Positions 17,737 to 27,600 of a DNA stretch of 64,000 nt are shown in pieces; position 1 is the first letter of the stretch; each line of letters starts with the position of its first letter. A program made the translations under genes and the position numbers. A model generated the notes under the pieces. It saw only the letters and a list, made by a program, of their open reading frames with translations. It did no database searches and was not told the DNA's origin. The stretch is from CBDCZI01 sp965224495 (GTDB lineage Bacteria; Bacteroidota; Bacteroidia; Cytophagales; JAAEPT01): NCBI GenBank assembly GCA_965224495.1, contig CBDCZI010000021.1, forward strand, positions 1 to 64,000, read 5' to 3'.

Positions 17737-18543
17737 TTATTTTGCGTCACTAATTTTAACTTCTGCCTTATGGTAAACTACCGAATCGGCAGGCAGGCTT
17801 CGTGTAAGCCAGACACTTCCTCCAATCGTACTATTTTTACCAATTACCGTTTCTCCTCCCAGTATTGTCGCGTTGGCATAAATAACCACGTTATCTTCTA
17901 TCGTAGGGTGACGTTTTGTACTTGCTAATTCTTTAGAAACGCTCAACGCACCCAAGGTAACTCCTTGGTAAAGTTTTACGCCACGACCAATAATAGAGGT
18001 TTCCCCGATAACAATACCTGTCCCATGGTCAATAAAAAAACCAGGAGAAATCTGTGCACCAGGATGAATATCTATCCCTGTTTTTGAATGTACATATTCA
18101 GACATTACACGAGGTAAATAAGGAATACCTAAGTTCAAAACAGCATGAGCCAAGCGATGAAAGGCAATAGCATAAAAACCAGGGTAGGTACGAATCACTT
18201 CAAACTCATCGACAGCGGCAGGATCTCCTGCTACTAAAGAGGCAACGTCTTGATGAAGCATATCGTAAATCAAGGGGATTTGTATATCAAACAATTCAGA
18301 AGTTAACTTACTTGCTGTAATATCTTTTTTAAGTTCCAATGAAGCGACTAATGTTTCAAATTCAAAACGCACTTGGTTAAATGACGCTTCTATTTCTGCC
18401 TCACTTTTGTAATGTTTTTTACTCTGTGCAGGAAACAATACGTCCAACAAATCGTTAATAACTTTACAAGCAGAAAATGTACTCGGAAAACTTTTAGACG
18501 CCTGGTGGCAATACATTAGTTTACTTAAGAATTCTTTATTCAT
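17737..18543 (-). CDS. cysE: serine O-acetyltransferase
   Basis: Acetylates serine to O-acetylserine for the adjacent CysM. The C-terminal half has hexapeptide left-handed beta-helix repeats (HPGAQISPGFFIDHG, TSIIGRGVKLYQGVTLG, PTIEDNVVIYANATILG, TVIGKNSTIGGSVWLT). HIHPGA-type and DHGTG residues of the active site are present, and the N-terminal half is helical. The 268 residues resemble the EpsC/CysE type. First gene of the cysE-cysM operon, divergent from the serine hydrolase gene. Confidence 0.93.
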   Translation of the reverse strand: MNKEFLSKLMYCHQASKSFPSTFSACKVINDLLDVLFPAQSKKHYKSEAEIEASFNQVRFEFETLVASLELKKDITASKLTSELFDIQIPLIYDMLHQDVASLVAGDPAAVDEFEVIRTYPGFYAIAFHRLAHAVLNLGIPYLPRVMSEYVHSKTGIDIHPGAQISPGFFIDHGTGIVIGETSIIGRGVKLYQGVTLGALSVSKELASTKRHPTIEDNVVIYANATILGGETVIGKNSTIGGSVWLTRSLPADSVVYHKAEVKISDAK

Positions 18544-18738
18544 AGAAAAAGCATTAAATTTAATCTATTCTATTCAACAAAGTAAATGAATAAACACTAA
18601 ATATTTGATTTATACCAATTTAGTGTTTTATCTGCTAATTACTTGCTCAACGGAACTTAAAGTTAGGAAGAAATAAAATTTTTCCTAACAGAAAAGAACG
18701 TTGTTTTATTGTTTCTGTTACCTAATTACTCTATACCC

Positions 18739-19923
18739 TTGAAGAAGATCTTAAAATATCTTTTAATTAGTAGTTTATCACTACTTTTTATCTTTTGCAA
18801 CCCTCCAAAAGAGCAAGAAATAGTGGAAGAACCTATTGTTGTAATAAAGGATACAAATTATATTATTCCTAAAGAAGATACGGTATCAAGTAAATTGATA
18901 AGGAAAAAATATGCTAAAAAAGTAGCTCGTATAGACGAATATTTTTCAAGGAGACACAAGTGGGGTGGTTTTAATGGCAGTGTGCTTTTTGCTGTAAAAG
19001 GACAGGTTGTTTATCAGAAAGTATTTGGTTACCGTAATTTGATAAAGAAAATTCCCTTACAATTAGATGATGCTTTTCAGTTGGCTTCGGTCTCTAAAAC
19101 CATCACTTCGACGGCTATTTTACAGCTCTATGACAAAGGTTTATTGTCACTTTCGGATACAATTCAACAATTTATCCCAGATTTCCCTGCCAAATACAAA
19201 GGAATAACCATCGATTATTTATTGTCACACAAAAGTGGTTTGTTTGAATATTGGCATTTCAATGACAAGGTATGGCGTAAAGGACGGCATTTCTTGACCT
19301 ACCAACGCTTATTTGATGCGATAAAAGCCAACGAACCAGGTATTAATTTCTATCCAGGTCGTCGGTACAATTACAATAACCTCAACTATATTGTCCTTTC
19401 TCGTATTGTAGAAATAGTTTCCAAACAACCTTACGCTACTTATTTAGAAGAAAATATTTTCAAACCATCAGGTATGGTCGACGCTTTTGTTTTTGATGGA
19501 AATGACAGTTTAAGTTTGATTAAGCGTAAGGTTATCGGTCATTATTACGGCTCTCGGCAGTACCGATTGGAGTACCCTGATGGGTTGGCAGGAGATAAAG
19601 GTATTTTTGCTTCAACAACTGATTTGTTGCGTTTTGATCAAGCGTTAGTTAATGGTTTATTGCTAAAAGACAGTACACTCAAGCTAGCGACTACCAAAAA
19701 ACACGAACGTTTACATGATTGGGATAATTACGGTTACGGTTGGCGTATTGATGTGACCGAAGGTAAGCCTACGGTTATTCATCATTCGGGATGGTGGAAA
19801 GGGTTTAAAACCAAATTTATTCGAGTAGAAGACAATCAAGCGACAATTGTTATCTTGTCTAATCGATTAAAAGCGTCTAATATGTCTAAAAAAGTATTGG
19901 TGGAAATGCTTATTGATGAGTAG
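18739..19923 (+). CDS. class C beta-lactamase-related serine hydrolase, lipoprotein
   Basis: A penicillin-binding-protein-like serine hydrolase anchored in the envelope. The lipoprotein signal KKILKYLLISSLSLLFIFC ends in a Cys, which favours the TTG start at 18739 over the TTG ten codons upstream. The SxxK motif is SVSK (FQLASVSKTITS), the YxN motif is in YNYNNLNY, and the third box is HHSGWWKG. That set fits serine peptidases/esterases of this class rather than true cephalosporinases. Standalone gene, divergent from cysE. Substrate unknown. Confidence 0.87.
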   Translation: MKKILKYLLISSLSLLFIFCNPPKEQEIVEEPIVVIKDTNYIIPKEDTVSSKLIRKKYAKKVARIDEYFSRRHKWGGFNGSVLFAVKGQVVYQKVFGYRNLIKKIPLQLDDAFQLASVSKTITSTAILQLYDKGLLSLSDTIQQFIPDFPAKYKGITIDYLLSHKSGLFEYWHFNDKVWRKGRHFLTYQRLFDAIKANEPGINFYPGRRYNYNNLNYIVLSRIVEIVSKQPYATYLEENIFKPSGMVDAFVFDGNDSLSLIKRKVIGHYYGSRQYRLEYPDGLAGDKGIFASTTDLLRFDQALVNGLLLKDSTLKLATTKKHERLHDWDNYGYGWRIDVTEGKPTVIHHSGWWKGFKTKFIRVEDNQATIVILSNRLKASNMSKKVLVEMLIDE

Positions 19924-20056
19924 ATTTTTTTATTTTAAAAAAAGAAACTATTTGGAGTATCAAAAATAGATGTTCAAAGTCAGTTCGATTACACCTCAAA
20001 AAATAGCATTTTTCACGTATAATCAGCTAACTTGATTATTGAGTAAATACATTTTT

Positions 20057-21748
20057 ATGAAAATCCATATAAGCTACAAAAACCCAATAAGCCATATCTT
20101 AGCTATTCGATTGACTTTTGAAGGAGCTGTTCCAAAGAAATTGCAATTGCCCTCGTGGCGACCAGGTCGTTATGAGTTACAGAATTTTGCTCAAAATATA
20201 ACAAATATTAACTTTTCGGACGGAGAGAGAGCTGTTACGTTTACAAGAAAGACGAAAGACTTATGGGTGACAAAAAAAACACCCAAACGGTTGGTGGTAA
20301 CTTATGATTATTACGCCAAACAAATGGATGCAGGAGGGACTTGGCTTGATAACGAACAGCTTTATATCAATTTTGTGACTTGTGTTTTACAGCCTTTGGG
20401 TTTAGAAAAAAGCGAGATAGAAATAGAGTTAGATGTACCGTTAAATTATAAATTTGCGACTTCGTTGCATCAAGATGGTGTGCATCTATTTGCTAAAGAT
20501 TACTACGAGTTAGTAGATAGTCCTGTGATTAGTTCCGCAAAACTACAACACCACCGCTACGAACAACGAGGTTGTACTTTTCATCTTTGGGTACAAGGGA
20601 AATGTGAACCTGATTTCAAGAAAATGGAAATAGATTTTCGTAAATATGGAGAAGAACAAATCTCATTATTTGGAGAGTTTCCTTGTGAGAACTACCATTA
20701 TTTATTTCAAATACTTCCCAACAAACATTACCACGGGGTAGAACACAGTCACAGTACAGTCATCTCTTTAGGTCCAGGGAAGGAGTTGAATACAGAAGAA
20801 ATGCAAACTAATTTATTAGGGATAAGTTCGCACGAACTGTTTCATACGTGGAATGTGTGCCGTATCAAACCCAAAGAGTTTTTGCCTCATTACGATTACA
20901 GCAAAGAAAATTATTACGAAACAGGTTATATTACCGAAGGAATAACGACTTATTACGGCGATTATATGTTGGGTCGTTCGGGTGTGTTTGATACCAAAGC
21001 CTATTTCAAAGAAATAGATTTGTATTTGAAAAGACATTTTGAAAATGGAGGTCGTTTGTCAAGTTCATTGACAGATTCGTCATTTAAACTTTGGTTAGAT
21101 GGTTACAAGTTGGGCGTTCCTAACTCGAAAAGTAGCATTTATATCAAAGGGGCATTGTCCGCTTTGGTATTGGATTTGGAAATAAGAAAAGTAACAAGAA
21201 ATAAAAAATGCTTGGACGATGTGATGCGAAAAATGTGGTCAGCGTATGGCGATTTGAAAGAAGGTTATACCCACAAATCGTATCGTAAAATTATTGAGGA
21301 GGTTACTGAAACTAATTTCAAGTGGTATTTTGACCATTTGATTATGGGGACAAGAGATATTTATGCCATTTTAAATGATGCTCTTGAGTTTGTCGGTTGT
21401 CATGTTTCTATTAACGAGAGCAAAGAGCCATTAGAGAAATTATATGGTTTCAGAACAATCAAAAAAGGAAAACATTTGGAGGTGGTGAAAATAGCCGTAG
21501 GAAGTCCTGCCAGTAAATATTTAGATTTGGGAGATGAGTTGATTGAAATAAACCAAGTTAATGCAACCGAATACAAAGCTGAGGAGCAAGAAGTGATTTT
21601 GGAGTTGGTTCGCCTAAACGAAAAGCGAAAAATAATATTAACAGCTACCGAGCGTACTTTCTTGAATGTCTATCGCATAGAAAAGATATTTGAAGCCTCT
21701 ACTACACAAAAAAATGCGTTTGAACATTGGTTAAAGACAAAGTTTTAA
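20057..21748 (+). CDS. M61-family metallopeptidase with PDZ-like domain
   Basis: A glycyl-aminopeptidase-like peptidase. It has an N-terminal beta domain (WRPGRYELQNFAQNI), the zinc motif HELFHTWN (HExxH), the downstream EGITTYYGDYML that supplies the third ligand glutamate, and a C-terminal PDZ-like segment (about 455-560; VVKIAVGSPASKYLDLGDELIEIN). I prefer ATG at 20057 over the upstream TTG. No signal peptide is apparent. A bidirectional terminator separates it from the next gene. Confidence 0.9.
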   Translation: MKIHISYKNPISHILAIRLTFEGAVPKKLQLPSWRPGRYELQNFAQNITNINFSDGERAVTFTRKTKDLWVTKKTPKRLVVTYDYYAKQMDAGGTWLDNEQLYINFVTCVLQPLGLEKSEIEIELDVPLNYKFATSLHQDGVHLFAKDYYELVDSPVISSAKLQHHRYEQRGCTFHLWVQGKCEPDFKKMEIDFRKYGEEQISLFGEFPCENYHYLFQILPNKHYHGVEHSHSTVISLGPGKELNTEEMQTNLLGISSHELFHTWNVCRIKPKEFLPHYDYSKENYYETGYITEGITTYYGDYMLGRSGVFDTKAYFKEIDLYLKRHFENGGRLSSSLTDSSFKLWLDGYKLGVPNSKSSIYIKGALSALVLDLEIRKVTRNKKCLDDVMRKMWSAYGDLKEGYTHKSYRKIIEEVTETNFKWYFDHLIMGTRDIYAILNDALEFVGCHVSINESKEPLEKLYGFRTIKKGKHLEVVKIAVGSPASKYLDLGDELIEINQVNATEYKAEEQEVILELVRLNEKRKIILTATERTFLNVYRIEKIFEASTTQKNAFEHWLKTKF

Positions 21749-21750
21749 AC

Positions 21751-21790
21751 AAAAAAATCACCTACCAGATAACCTTGGTAGGTGATTTTT
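21751..21790. terminator. bidirectional terminator
   Basis: AAAATCACCTACCA pairs with TGGTAGGTGATTTT, with A and T runs on the two flanks, between convergent genes. Confidence 0.88.
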
Positions 21791-21792
21791 AT

Positions 21793-22269
21793 TTATTTAG
21801 CTTGTTCTTCGTAATGAAAGCTTTTTGTATCTCTTGTGTTTTTTTGTACCGCGATAGCAGAAAACAAACTCAAAACAAACGACATACCATAAAATCCTTT
21901 TTCACTCAATAACAAATCTGTATTCCAAAGACCAATAACAAGTAATAAAATGGCGGTCAAGGTAGAAAACCAACTTAGTCCATAATACAATTCGGTTACT
22001 GGGATTCCTTCTAATTTATCTCGCACACTTTTTTGCACCGAGATAACAGAAAATAAACCATAAAGGAGAATAGCAAAATAATATCCTTTCTCGTTAAGGA
22101 ACATTTCAGCATTCCAAAGTCCTATTAAGAAAGCAGTCACACCAGTAAGTAAAGAAAACCAAGAAACGGCGATAAAAGCGTTAGCAGGTTTTTGGTATTG
22201 AACTTGAGTCTTAGTTTCTTTTTTAGTTACAAATTCTTGTTGTTCGATTTCAAATTGTTGCTCTGTCAT
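21793..22269 (-). CDS. YiaA/YiaB-type inner-membrane protein
   Basis: About 158 residues with a duplicated two-helix unit: KPANAFIAVSWFSLLTGVTAFLIG...YYFAILLYGLFSVISVQKSVRD and then YYGLSWFSTLTAILLLVIG...GFYGMSFVLSLFSAIAVQKNTRD. This YiaAB two-helix duplication, giving four membrane helices, is recognisable; function is unknown. The N-terminal tail is polar and Gln-rich. ATG at 22269 is chosen because the TTG upstream lies inside a perfect -7 promoter box. Confidence 0.85.
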   Translation of the reverse strand: MTEQQFEIEQQEFVTKKETKTQVQYQKPANAFIAVSWFSLLTGVTAFLIGLWNAEMFLNEKGYYFAILLYGLFSVISVQKSVRDKLEGIPVTELYYGLSWFSTLTAILLLVIGLWNTDLLLSEKGFYGMSFVLSLFSAIAVQKNTRDTKSFHYEEQAK

Positions 22270-22293
22270 AATTTCTATTTGTTTAATGTATTC

Positions 22294-22301
22294 CAAAGGT
22301 A
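22294..22301 (-). promoter_or_regulatory. -7 box TACCTTTG
   Basis: An exact TAnnTTTG element on the minus strand, 24 bases before the ATG at 22269. Confidence 0.6.
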
Positions 22302-22526
22302 GGAAATGGAAATTACCCCTGAAATCCTGTTTTCTAGAAAAACTGACTTTTTAAATCTTTACACTTACTCAATAGCTTTCATAGAAACGCTAATAACCAG
22401 TCGTACCGTGACGAAACCCTGCCTCTCTCATTTGGGCAAACTTCTTCCAAGAGCAATAGGACACAGGGTAAATTAGGTACTTTAAAATGCTTACTACTGT
22501 TGAAAAATCATAAAATAGTTGCTCCC

Positions 22527-22619
22527 GCGTGAGGGATGGACGTGGAAATCCTTTGCTGAGGAACGAAGTAAAGATTGAGAACAAACAGCCCGACCCGACG
22601 AAGGAGGGACACGCCCTTA
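22527..22619 (+). repeat. dispersed intergenic hairpin element, copy A
   Basis: The gene-free stretch 22302-22815 contains a conserved head GCGTGAGGGAT...GGAAATCCTTT, a short variable middle, then AAAGATTGAGA...CAGCCCGACCCG and a tail GAGGGACACGCCC. Head and tail contain GCGTG/CACGC and ATCCTTT/AAAGAT complementarities. The same module recurs at 27.5, 30.0 and 42.7 kb. It is not coding: the overlapping 94-codon frame on the minus strand looks like chance. Confidence 0.7.
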
Positions 22620-22650
22620 CTTTTGTTGGTAATTTATAACAAATACAAAT

Positions 22651-22678
22651 AGCCTTGTTTTTACTCATAAACAAGGCT
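22651..22678. other. intergenic hairpin before aconitase
   Basis: AGCCTTGTTT (22651-22660) pairs perfectly with AAACAAGGCT (22669-22678). It lies between repeat copy A and the aconitase gene and could be a terminator remnant. The rest of this 500-base stretch shows nothing else I can name. Confidence 0.4.
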
Positions 22679-22815
22679 TTAAGTACCGTTTAGCAAGTGT
22701 TTAAGTTGAAAAAATAGGGCTTAATTAGATATTGGTCTTTTAGGGTATTTATAAGCGACTATTTTTTAGTAAATTGGCATATTATAATTGAAAGTTAATA
22801 ACCTACATACATATT

Positions 22816-25083
22816 ATGGCATTTGATATCGAAATGATCAAAGGTTTGTACTCTAAATATCCAGAAAGAGTAGAAGCAGCAAGAAAGGCAACGGGGAAAC
22901 CTTTAACCTTGGCAGAAAAAATCTTATACACACACCTTTGGGAAGGAAATGCTACAAAAGCATTGAAAAGAGGTGAAGATTATGTGGATTTTGCACCAGA
23001 TAGAATTGCTTGTCAAGATGCTACGGCACAAATGGCATTGTTGCAATTTATGCAAGCAGGAAAACAGCAGGTTGCAGTGCCTACAACGGTACATGCAGAT
23101 CACTTGATTCAGGCAAAAGATGGAGCAAAAGCTGATTTAAAACGTTCTGACGTAACAAATAAAGAGGTTTTTGATTTTTTAGGGTCAGTATCTGATAAAT
23201 ACGGAATTGGGTTTTGGAAACCAGGAGCAGGTATTATTCATCAAGTAGTTCTTGAAAACTACGCTTTCCCTGGTGGAATGATGATTGGTACAGATTCGCA
23301 CACAGTAAATGCAGGTGGACTAGGAATGGTTGCTGTAGGTGTTGGTGGAGCTGATGCGGTAGATGTAATGGCAGGAATGGCTTGGGAATTGAAATTCCCT
23401 AAGTTGATTGGTGTTAAATTGACTGGTAAATTGAACGGTTGGGCGTCTGCTAAAGATATTATCTTGAAAGTTGCTGGTATTCTTACTGTAAAAGGTGGAA
23501 CGGGTGCAATTGTTGAATATTTCGGAGACGGAGCAATCAACTTATCTTGTACTGGTAAAGGTACTATCTGTAATATGGGAGCTGAAATAGGAGCTACAAC
23601 TTCTACTTTTGGTTACGACGAGTCAATGGAGCGTTATTTACGTTCGACTGACCGTAACGATGTGGCTGATGCGGCTAATGGAATTAAAGAACATTTAACT
23701 GGAGATGCTGCTGTTTATGCAGAGCCTGAAAAATATTTTGATCAAGTAATTGAAATCAATCTTGATGAATTAACACCTTACTTAAACGGTCCGTTTACTC
23801 CAGATAGAGCAACAGAAGTTGCTGATATGAAAGTAGAGGCTAAAAAGAATGGTTGGCCTTTAGAGGTTGAATGGGCTCTTATTGGTTCTTGTACCAATTC
23901 TTCTTATGAAGATTTGGCTAGAGCGGCTTCTATTGTAGAGGATGCTGTAAGTAAAGGATTAAAACCAAAGGCAACTTTGGGAATCAATCCTGGTTCGGAG
24001 CAAGTGAGATATACTGCTGATAGAGATGGTTTGTTAGATTCGTTTAATAAATTTGAATCAACAAAAATATTTACAAATGCTTGTGGACCTTGTATCGGAC
24101 AATGGGACAGACCAGGTGCTTCTGAAGGAAAAGTGAACTCTATTGTTCACTCATTTAACAGAAACTTCTCTAAAAGAGCGGATGGTAACCCAAATACGCA
24201 CGCATTTGTAGCGTCACCAGCAATGGTTGCTGCGGTAGCTATCTCTGGACGTTTGGATTTTAATCCTATCACTGATACGTTGACAAACAACAAAGGTGAG
24301 CAAGTGAAATTGAGCGAGCCAGTAGGTGATGAGTTACCCGCTAAAGGATTTGCAGTTGAAGATAATGGTTACCAAGCACCTTCTGCTGATGGTTCTGGTG
24401 TTACTATTTCTGTTTCTCCAACTTCAGAGAGATTACAATTGTTGACACCTTTCCAACCTTGGGATGGAAAAGAAATCACAGGAGCAAAATTATTAATCAA
24501 AGCAAAAGGAAAATGTACAACTGACCATATTTCTATGGCAGGACCTTGGTTACGTTACAGAGGGCATTTGGATAATATTTCAAACAACTGTTTGATTGGT
24601 GCTGTGAATTATTTCGGAGAGGGAATCAACGAAGTAGTAAGTCAATTAGATGGAGCTAAAGGAGAAGTTCCTGCTACGGCAAGAGCTTACAAAGCAAAAG
24701 GAGTTGCTTCTATTGTTGTTGGAGATGAAAATTACGGTGAAGGTTCTTCAAGAGAGCACGCTGCAATGGAGCCTCGTCATTTAGGAGTTAAAATTGTATT
24801 GGTTAAATCTTTTGCTCGTATTCACGAGACGAACTTGAAAAAACAAGGGATGTTAGGTTTCACTTTTGAAAATCCTTCTGACTACGATTTAATCAAAGAA
24901 GATGATACGTTTGAAACTACAGATTTGGCTAATTTCACTGCTGGTACACCAGTTACGTTGAAAGCAGTTCATGCTGATGGTTCTTCAGATAATATCGTTT
25001 GTAACCATACATACAATACGCAACAAATTGAATGGTACAAACATGGTTCTGCATTGAATTTGATTAAGTTAGAAAATGCTTAA
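22816..25083 (+). CDS. acn: aconitate hydratase
   Basis: TCA-cycle isomerisation of citrate to isocitrate via a [4Fe-4S] cluster. The 755 residues fit the mitochondrial-like aconitase clade. Cluster ligands are in GSCTNSSYED and ACGPCIGQW; other signatures are HADHLI, GTDSHTVNAGGLGM and the C-terminal swivel domain motif GDENYGEGSSREHAAMEPR. A free-standing gene followed by two terminators. Codon use is typical of a well-expressed gene. Confidence 0.97.
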   Translation: MAFDIEMIKGLYSKYPERVEAARKATGKPLTLAEKILYTHLWEGNATKALKRGEDYVDFAPDRIACQDATAQMALLQFMQAGKQQVAVPTTVHADHLIQAKDGAKADLKRSDVTNKEVFDFLGSVSDKYGIGFWKPGAGIIHQVVLENYAFPGGMMIGTDSHTVNAGGLGMVAVGVGGADAVDVMAGMAWELKFPKLIGVKLTGKLNGWASAKDIILKVAGILTVKGGTGAIVEYFGDGAINLSCTGKGTICNMGAEIGATTSTFGYDESMERYLRSTDRNDVADAANGIKEHLTGDAAVYAEPEKYFDQVIEINLDELTPYLNGPFTPDRATEVADMKVEAKKNGWPLEVEWALIGSCTNSSYEDLARAASIVEDAVSKGLKPKATLGINPGSEQVRYTADRDGLLDSFNKFESTKIFTNACGPCIGQWDRPGASEGKVNSIVHSFNRNFSKRADGNPNTHAFVASPAMVAAVAISGRLDFNPITDTLTNNKGEQVKLSEPVGDELPAKGFAVEDNGYQAPSADGSGVTISVSPTSERLQLLTPFQPWDGKEITGAKLLIKAKGKCTTDHISMAGPWLRYRGHLDNISNNCLIGAVNYFGEGINEVVSQLDGAKGEVPATARAYKAKGVASIVVGDENYGEGSSREHAAMEPRHLGVKIVLVKSFARIHETNLKKQGMLGFTFENPSDYDLIKEDDTFETTDLANFTAGTPVTLKAVHADGSSDNIVCNHTYNTQQIEWYKHGSALNLIKLENA

Positions 25084-25101
25084 TTGAAATTAGATAAAAG
25101 A

Positions 25102-25139
25102 TTAAAGCCTCATTCATTGATTTGAATGAGGCTTTTTTT
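25102..25139 (+). terminator. terminator of aconitase gene
   Basis: AAAGCCTCATTCA pairs with TGAATGAGGCTTT (near-perfect) and is followed by a T run, 20 bases after the stop. Confidence 0.85.
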
Positions 25140-25162
25140 ATTGTTTTTTGCGAATAAGGTAT

Positions 25163-25205
25163 AAAAAAAGGCTGTTTCAAATTAATGAAACAGCCTTTTT
25201 TCTTT
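25163..25205. terminator. bidirectional terminator
   Basis: AAAAGGCTGTTTCA pairs with TGAAACAGCCTTTT with A/T runs on both sides. It serves the convergent minus-strand gene ending at 25225. Confidence 0.85.
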
Positions 25206-25224
25206 TAGAGAACTAAACAGTGAA

Positions 25225-25809
25225 TTAATCTTCTGCCTCAACCTCTTCTTCGTCTTCTATTTCTTCCTCTTCAAGTTCAGCATCTTCCATATCTTTCAAT
25301 ATTTCAGCTCTTCTTTCTGCTTCCTTTCTTTCGTGAAAAGCTTTCGATTCTTTCGCTTGTTCAGCTAACGAATCGTCTTCATTCATAAAAGGGAAAACGT
25401 CGATAATAGGAGTAATTGAAATACTTGGTATGTCAAAAGGAACTAACATAGAACTTAAATTATCATCTACACGTTCGTAAGCCTCTTTTAGCGAATTAGC
25501 TGAAACTAAGAAATATGTACTGATTTTTTTCTCTTTTCCTCCTGAATCTGCGTCAACAGAAATGTAAGTTACTTTACATTTGTACCATTTGTCAGAATCC
25601 TCATAATTGATGATTTCTGTGAAGTTAGCCTTAGATATACCTGAAACTAACATTTCTCCAGAGATTTCAGGAGCCATCACTTCTGTAATACGAGCTTCTG
25701 CTTCCGTAAACGAAACAGCATCAACCAAATAAGCTTCAGTAACAGCTTTTAACAAACCTTCGTCCGTTTGCTTTTGGTATTTAATTTTACAAATGTACCA
25801 AGTTTTCAT
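25225..25809 (-). CDS. DUF4494 domain-containing protein
   Basis: A 194-residue cytoplasmic protein of a Bacteroidota-specific family of unknown function. The pattern WYICKIKYQK...GLLKAVTEAYLVDAVSFTEAEARI is repeated in a second half, WYKCKVTYI...KISTYFLVSANSLKEAYERV, so it looks like an internal duplication. The last 40 residues are extremely acidic (EDAELEEEEIEDEEEV). It lies 43 bases downstream of purB and is probably cotranscribed with it. Confidence 0.85.
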   Translation of the reverse strand: MKTWYICKIKYQKQTDEGLLKAVTEAYLVDAVSFTEAEARITEVMAPEISGEMLVSGISKANFTEIINYEDSDKWYKCKVTYISVDADSGGKEKKISTYFLVSANSLKEAYERVDDNLSSMLVPFDIPSISITPIIDVFPFMNEDDSLAEQAKESKAFHERKEAERRAEILKDMEDAELEEEEIEDEEEVEAED

Positions 25810-25852
25810 AATAATAAGTTTTAAATAAGAAACGTTACCGTTCCGTTAGTGA

Positions 25853-27205
25853 TTAAAATAAGTCTATACCAGTAAATGTGAATGGTGAAATTGCTTTCAA
25901 TTCAGTTTTGATTGTATCATTGACATTCAATCCATCAATAAATTCTTTGATAGACGATTCGGTTACTTTAGAGTTTTTTCTTGTCAACTCCTTTAAAGCT
26001 TCGTAAGGTTTTGGGTAACCTTCACGTCTCAAAATAGTTTGAATAGCTTCGGCAACAACCGCCCAGTTATCTTCCAAATCAGCTTTAATCGCCTCTTCGT
26101 TTAATTTCAATTTATTCAACCCTCTTAAAGCTGAGTTTAATGCAATTACCACGTGACCTAAAGGAACACCAACATTTCTCAAAACAGTAGAATCTGTCAA
26201 ATCTCTTTGTAAACGAGAAATAGGAAGTTTAGCACTCAAATGCTCAAAAATAGCATTTGCTATACCTAAGTTTCCTTCTGAGTTTTCAAAATCAATTGGG
26301 TTTACTTTGTGAGGCATTGCAGACGAACCGATTTCGCCTTCTTTGATTTTTTGTTTGAAATAATTCATTGATACATATTGCCAGATATCTCTGTCCATAT
26401 CAATTAAAATAGTATTGATACGTTTCATCGCATCAAACATCGCTGCCAAATAATCGTAATGCTCAATCTGCGTAGTGACTTGCTCACGAGAAAGTCCCAA
26501 CGTATTATTCACAAAATCATTTCCGAAAGCCGCCCAATCTAATTTTGGGTAAGCCACAAAATGCGCATTGAAATTACCCGTAGCACCACCAAATTTTGCA
26601 CCATAAGGAATTGCCTCCAACATTTCCATTTGTTTGTTTAATCGCTCAACAAAAACGTAAAATTCTTTTCCTAACTTGGTAGGAGAAGCAGGTTGACCGT
26701 GTGTTTTTGCTAACATAGGAATGTTTTTCCACTCTGTTGCCAACTCGCTCACCTTTGCGATAACCTCTTTATATAAAGGCAAAACAACCGCCGCCATTGC
26801 ATCTTTTAACAACAAAGGGTTTGACGTATTATTGATATCTTGAGAAGTCAATCCGAAATGAATAAACTCTAAATAGGGCTCTAAACCTAATTTTGTAAAG
26901 TGGTCTTTAATGAAATATTCCACCGCTTTTACATCGTGATTTGTGATTTTTTCTTGGTCTTTAATCCAGTTAGCATCTACTTCAGAAAACTGTGTATAAA
27001 GTTTTCTTAAGTCAGTGTAAAGGCTTTTGTCGAAATCTGCCAATTGAGGCAAAGGCAACTCACAAAGACAAATGAAGTATTCCACTTCGATTTTCACACG
27101 GTATTTGATTAATCCCAACTCTGAAAAATAAGGAGCTAAATTTTCTGTGTGTCTTCTGTATCTTCCGTCGATAGGAGAAACCGCTGTAAGTGCATTCAAT
27201 TTCAT
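25853..27205 (-). CDS. purB: adenylosuccinate lyase
   Basis: Cleaves SAICAR and adenylosuccinate in purine synthesis. The fumarase/aspartase superfamily signature SSAMPHKVNPIDFEN is intact, as are TSQDINNTSNPLLLKD, KTHGQPASPTKLGKE and the N-terminal SPIDGRYRRHTENL. The 450 residues match the E. coli PurB subclass. Other purine genes in the window are purA (28.2 kb) and purEK (49-51 kb). A TATCTTTG promoter box lies 22 bases upstream. Confidence 0.97.
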   Translation of the reverse strand: MKLNALTAVSPIDGRYRRHTENLAPYFSELGLIKYRVKIEVEYFICLCELPLPQLADFDKSLYTDLRKLYTQFSEVDANWIKDQEKITNHDVKAVEYFIKDHFTKLGLEPYLEFIHFGLTSQDINNTSNPLLLKDAMAAVVLPLYKEVIAKVSELATEWKNIPMLAKTHGQPASPTKLGKEFYVFVERLNKQMEMLEAIPYGAKFGGATGNFNAHFVAYPKLDWAAFGNDFVNNTLGLSREQVTTQIEHYDYLAAMFDAMKRINTILIDMDRDIWQYVSMNYFKQKIKEGEIGSSAMPHKVNPIDFENSEGNLGIANAIFEHLSAKLPISRLQRDLTDSTVLRNVGVPLGHVVIALNSALRGLNKLKLNEEAIKADLEDNWAVVAEAIQTILRREGYPKPYEALKELTRKNSKVTESSIKEFIDGLNVNDTIKTELKAISPFTFTGIDLF

Positions 27206-27227
27206 AACTTTTCCGAATATTAAGCCA

Positions 27228-27235
27228 CAAAGATA
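27228..27235 (-). promoter_or_regulatory. -7 box TATCTTTG of purB
   Basis: An exact TAnnTTTG match on the minus strand, 22 bases before the purB ATG. Confidence 0.55.
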
Positions 27236-27467
27236 CTAAAGATATGTGAATGCCGACTCGTAAATTAGTTAATAGTTATTCGCTACTTGTCAACATTTTT
27301 TCTCCTTTTACACATCACTTATTTCGGAGGAATAGTGGCTTTCTTACCGTTTAGGGTATCTTGTTTTGTATCTATCAATTGGAGCTTACCCTTTTCGATA
27401 AACTGATTTCTCTGTATTTTATAGTGAAAAACACCGATAGAAATGAAACTAATCGGTAAAATCAAGA

Positions 27468-27600
27468 GCGGGTCGGGCATTCGGCTATATCTTTTGGTGT
27501 GAAGTTTACTCCTATATAGTACCCGCGTGATACCACAAGACCTACCGCCGTCTAAGAAACCGAACAGAACCAAAAGGATGCCACCTCTTTCCCTAAGCCG
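27468..27600 (-). repeat. dispersed intergenic hairpin element, copy C
   Basis: Read on the minus strand: head CGGCTTAGGGA...GGCATCCTTTTGGT, a variable middle of about 65 bases, then ACCAAAAGATATAGC...TGCCCGACCCGC. The ATCCTTTTGGT and ACCAAAAGAT arms are perfectly complementary over ten bases. Next to it, TTTCCCTAAGC (27588-27598) pairs with GCTTAGGGAAA (27609-27619). It occupies the 670-base gap between purB and the STAS gene; the overlapping 84-codon minus-strand frame is not credible as a gene. Confidence 0.7.

Noticed and set aside
18739..19923. Antibiotic-resistance beta-lactamase
   Set aside because: SxxK, YxN and HxG motifs are shared by many esterases and peptidases of this fold, and the third box is HSG rather than KTG. 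Nothing links it to resistance.
22390..22674. 94-codon minus-strand frame
   Set aside because: It runs through a dispersed repeat and a hairpin; the peptide is Cys- and aromatic-rich with no family resemblance.
27319..27573. 84-codon minus-strand frame
   Set aside because: It overlaps repeat copy C, and its sequence is explained by the conserved repeat strings.
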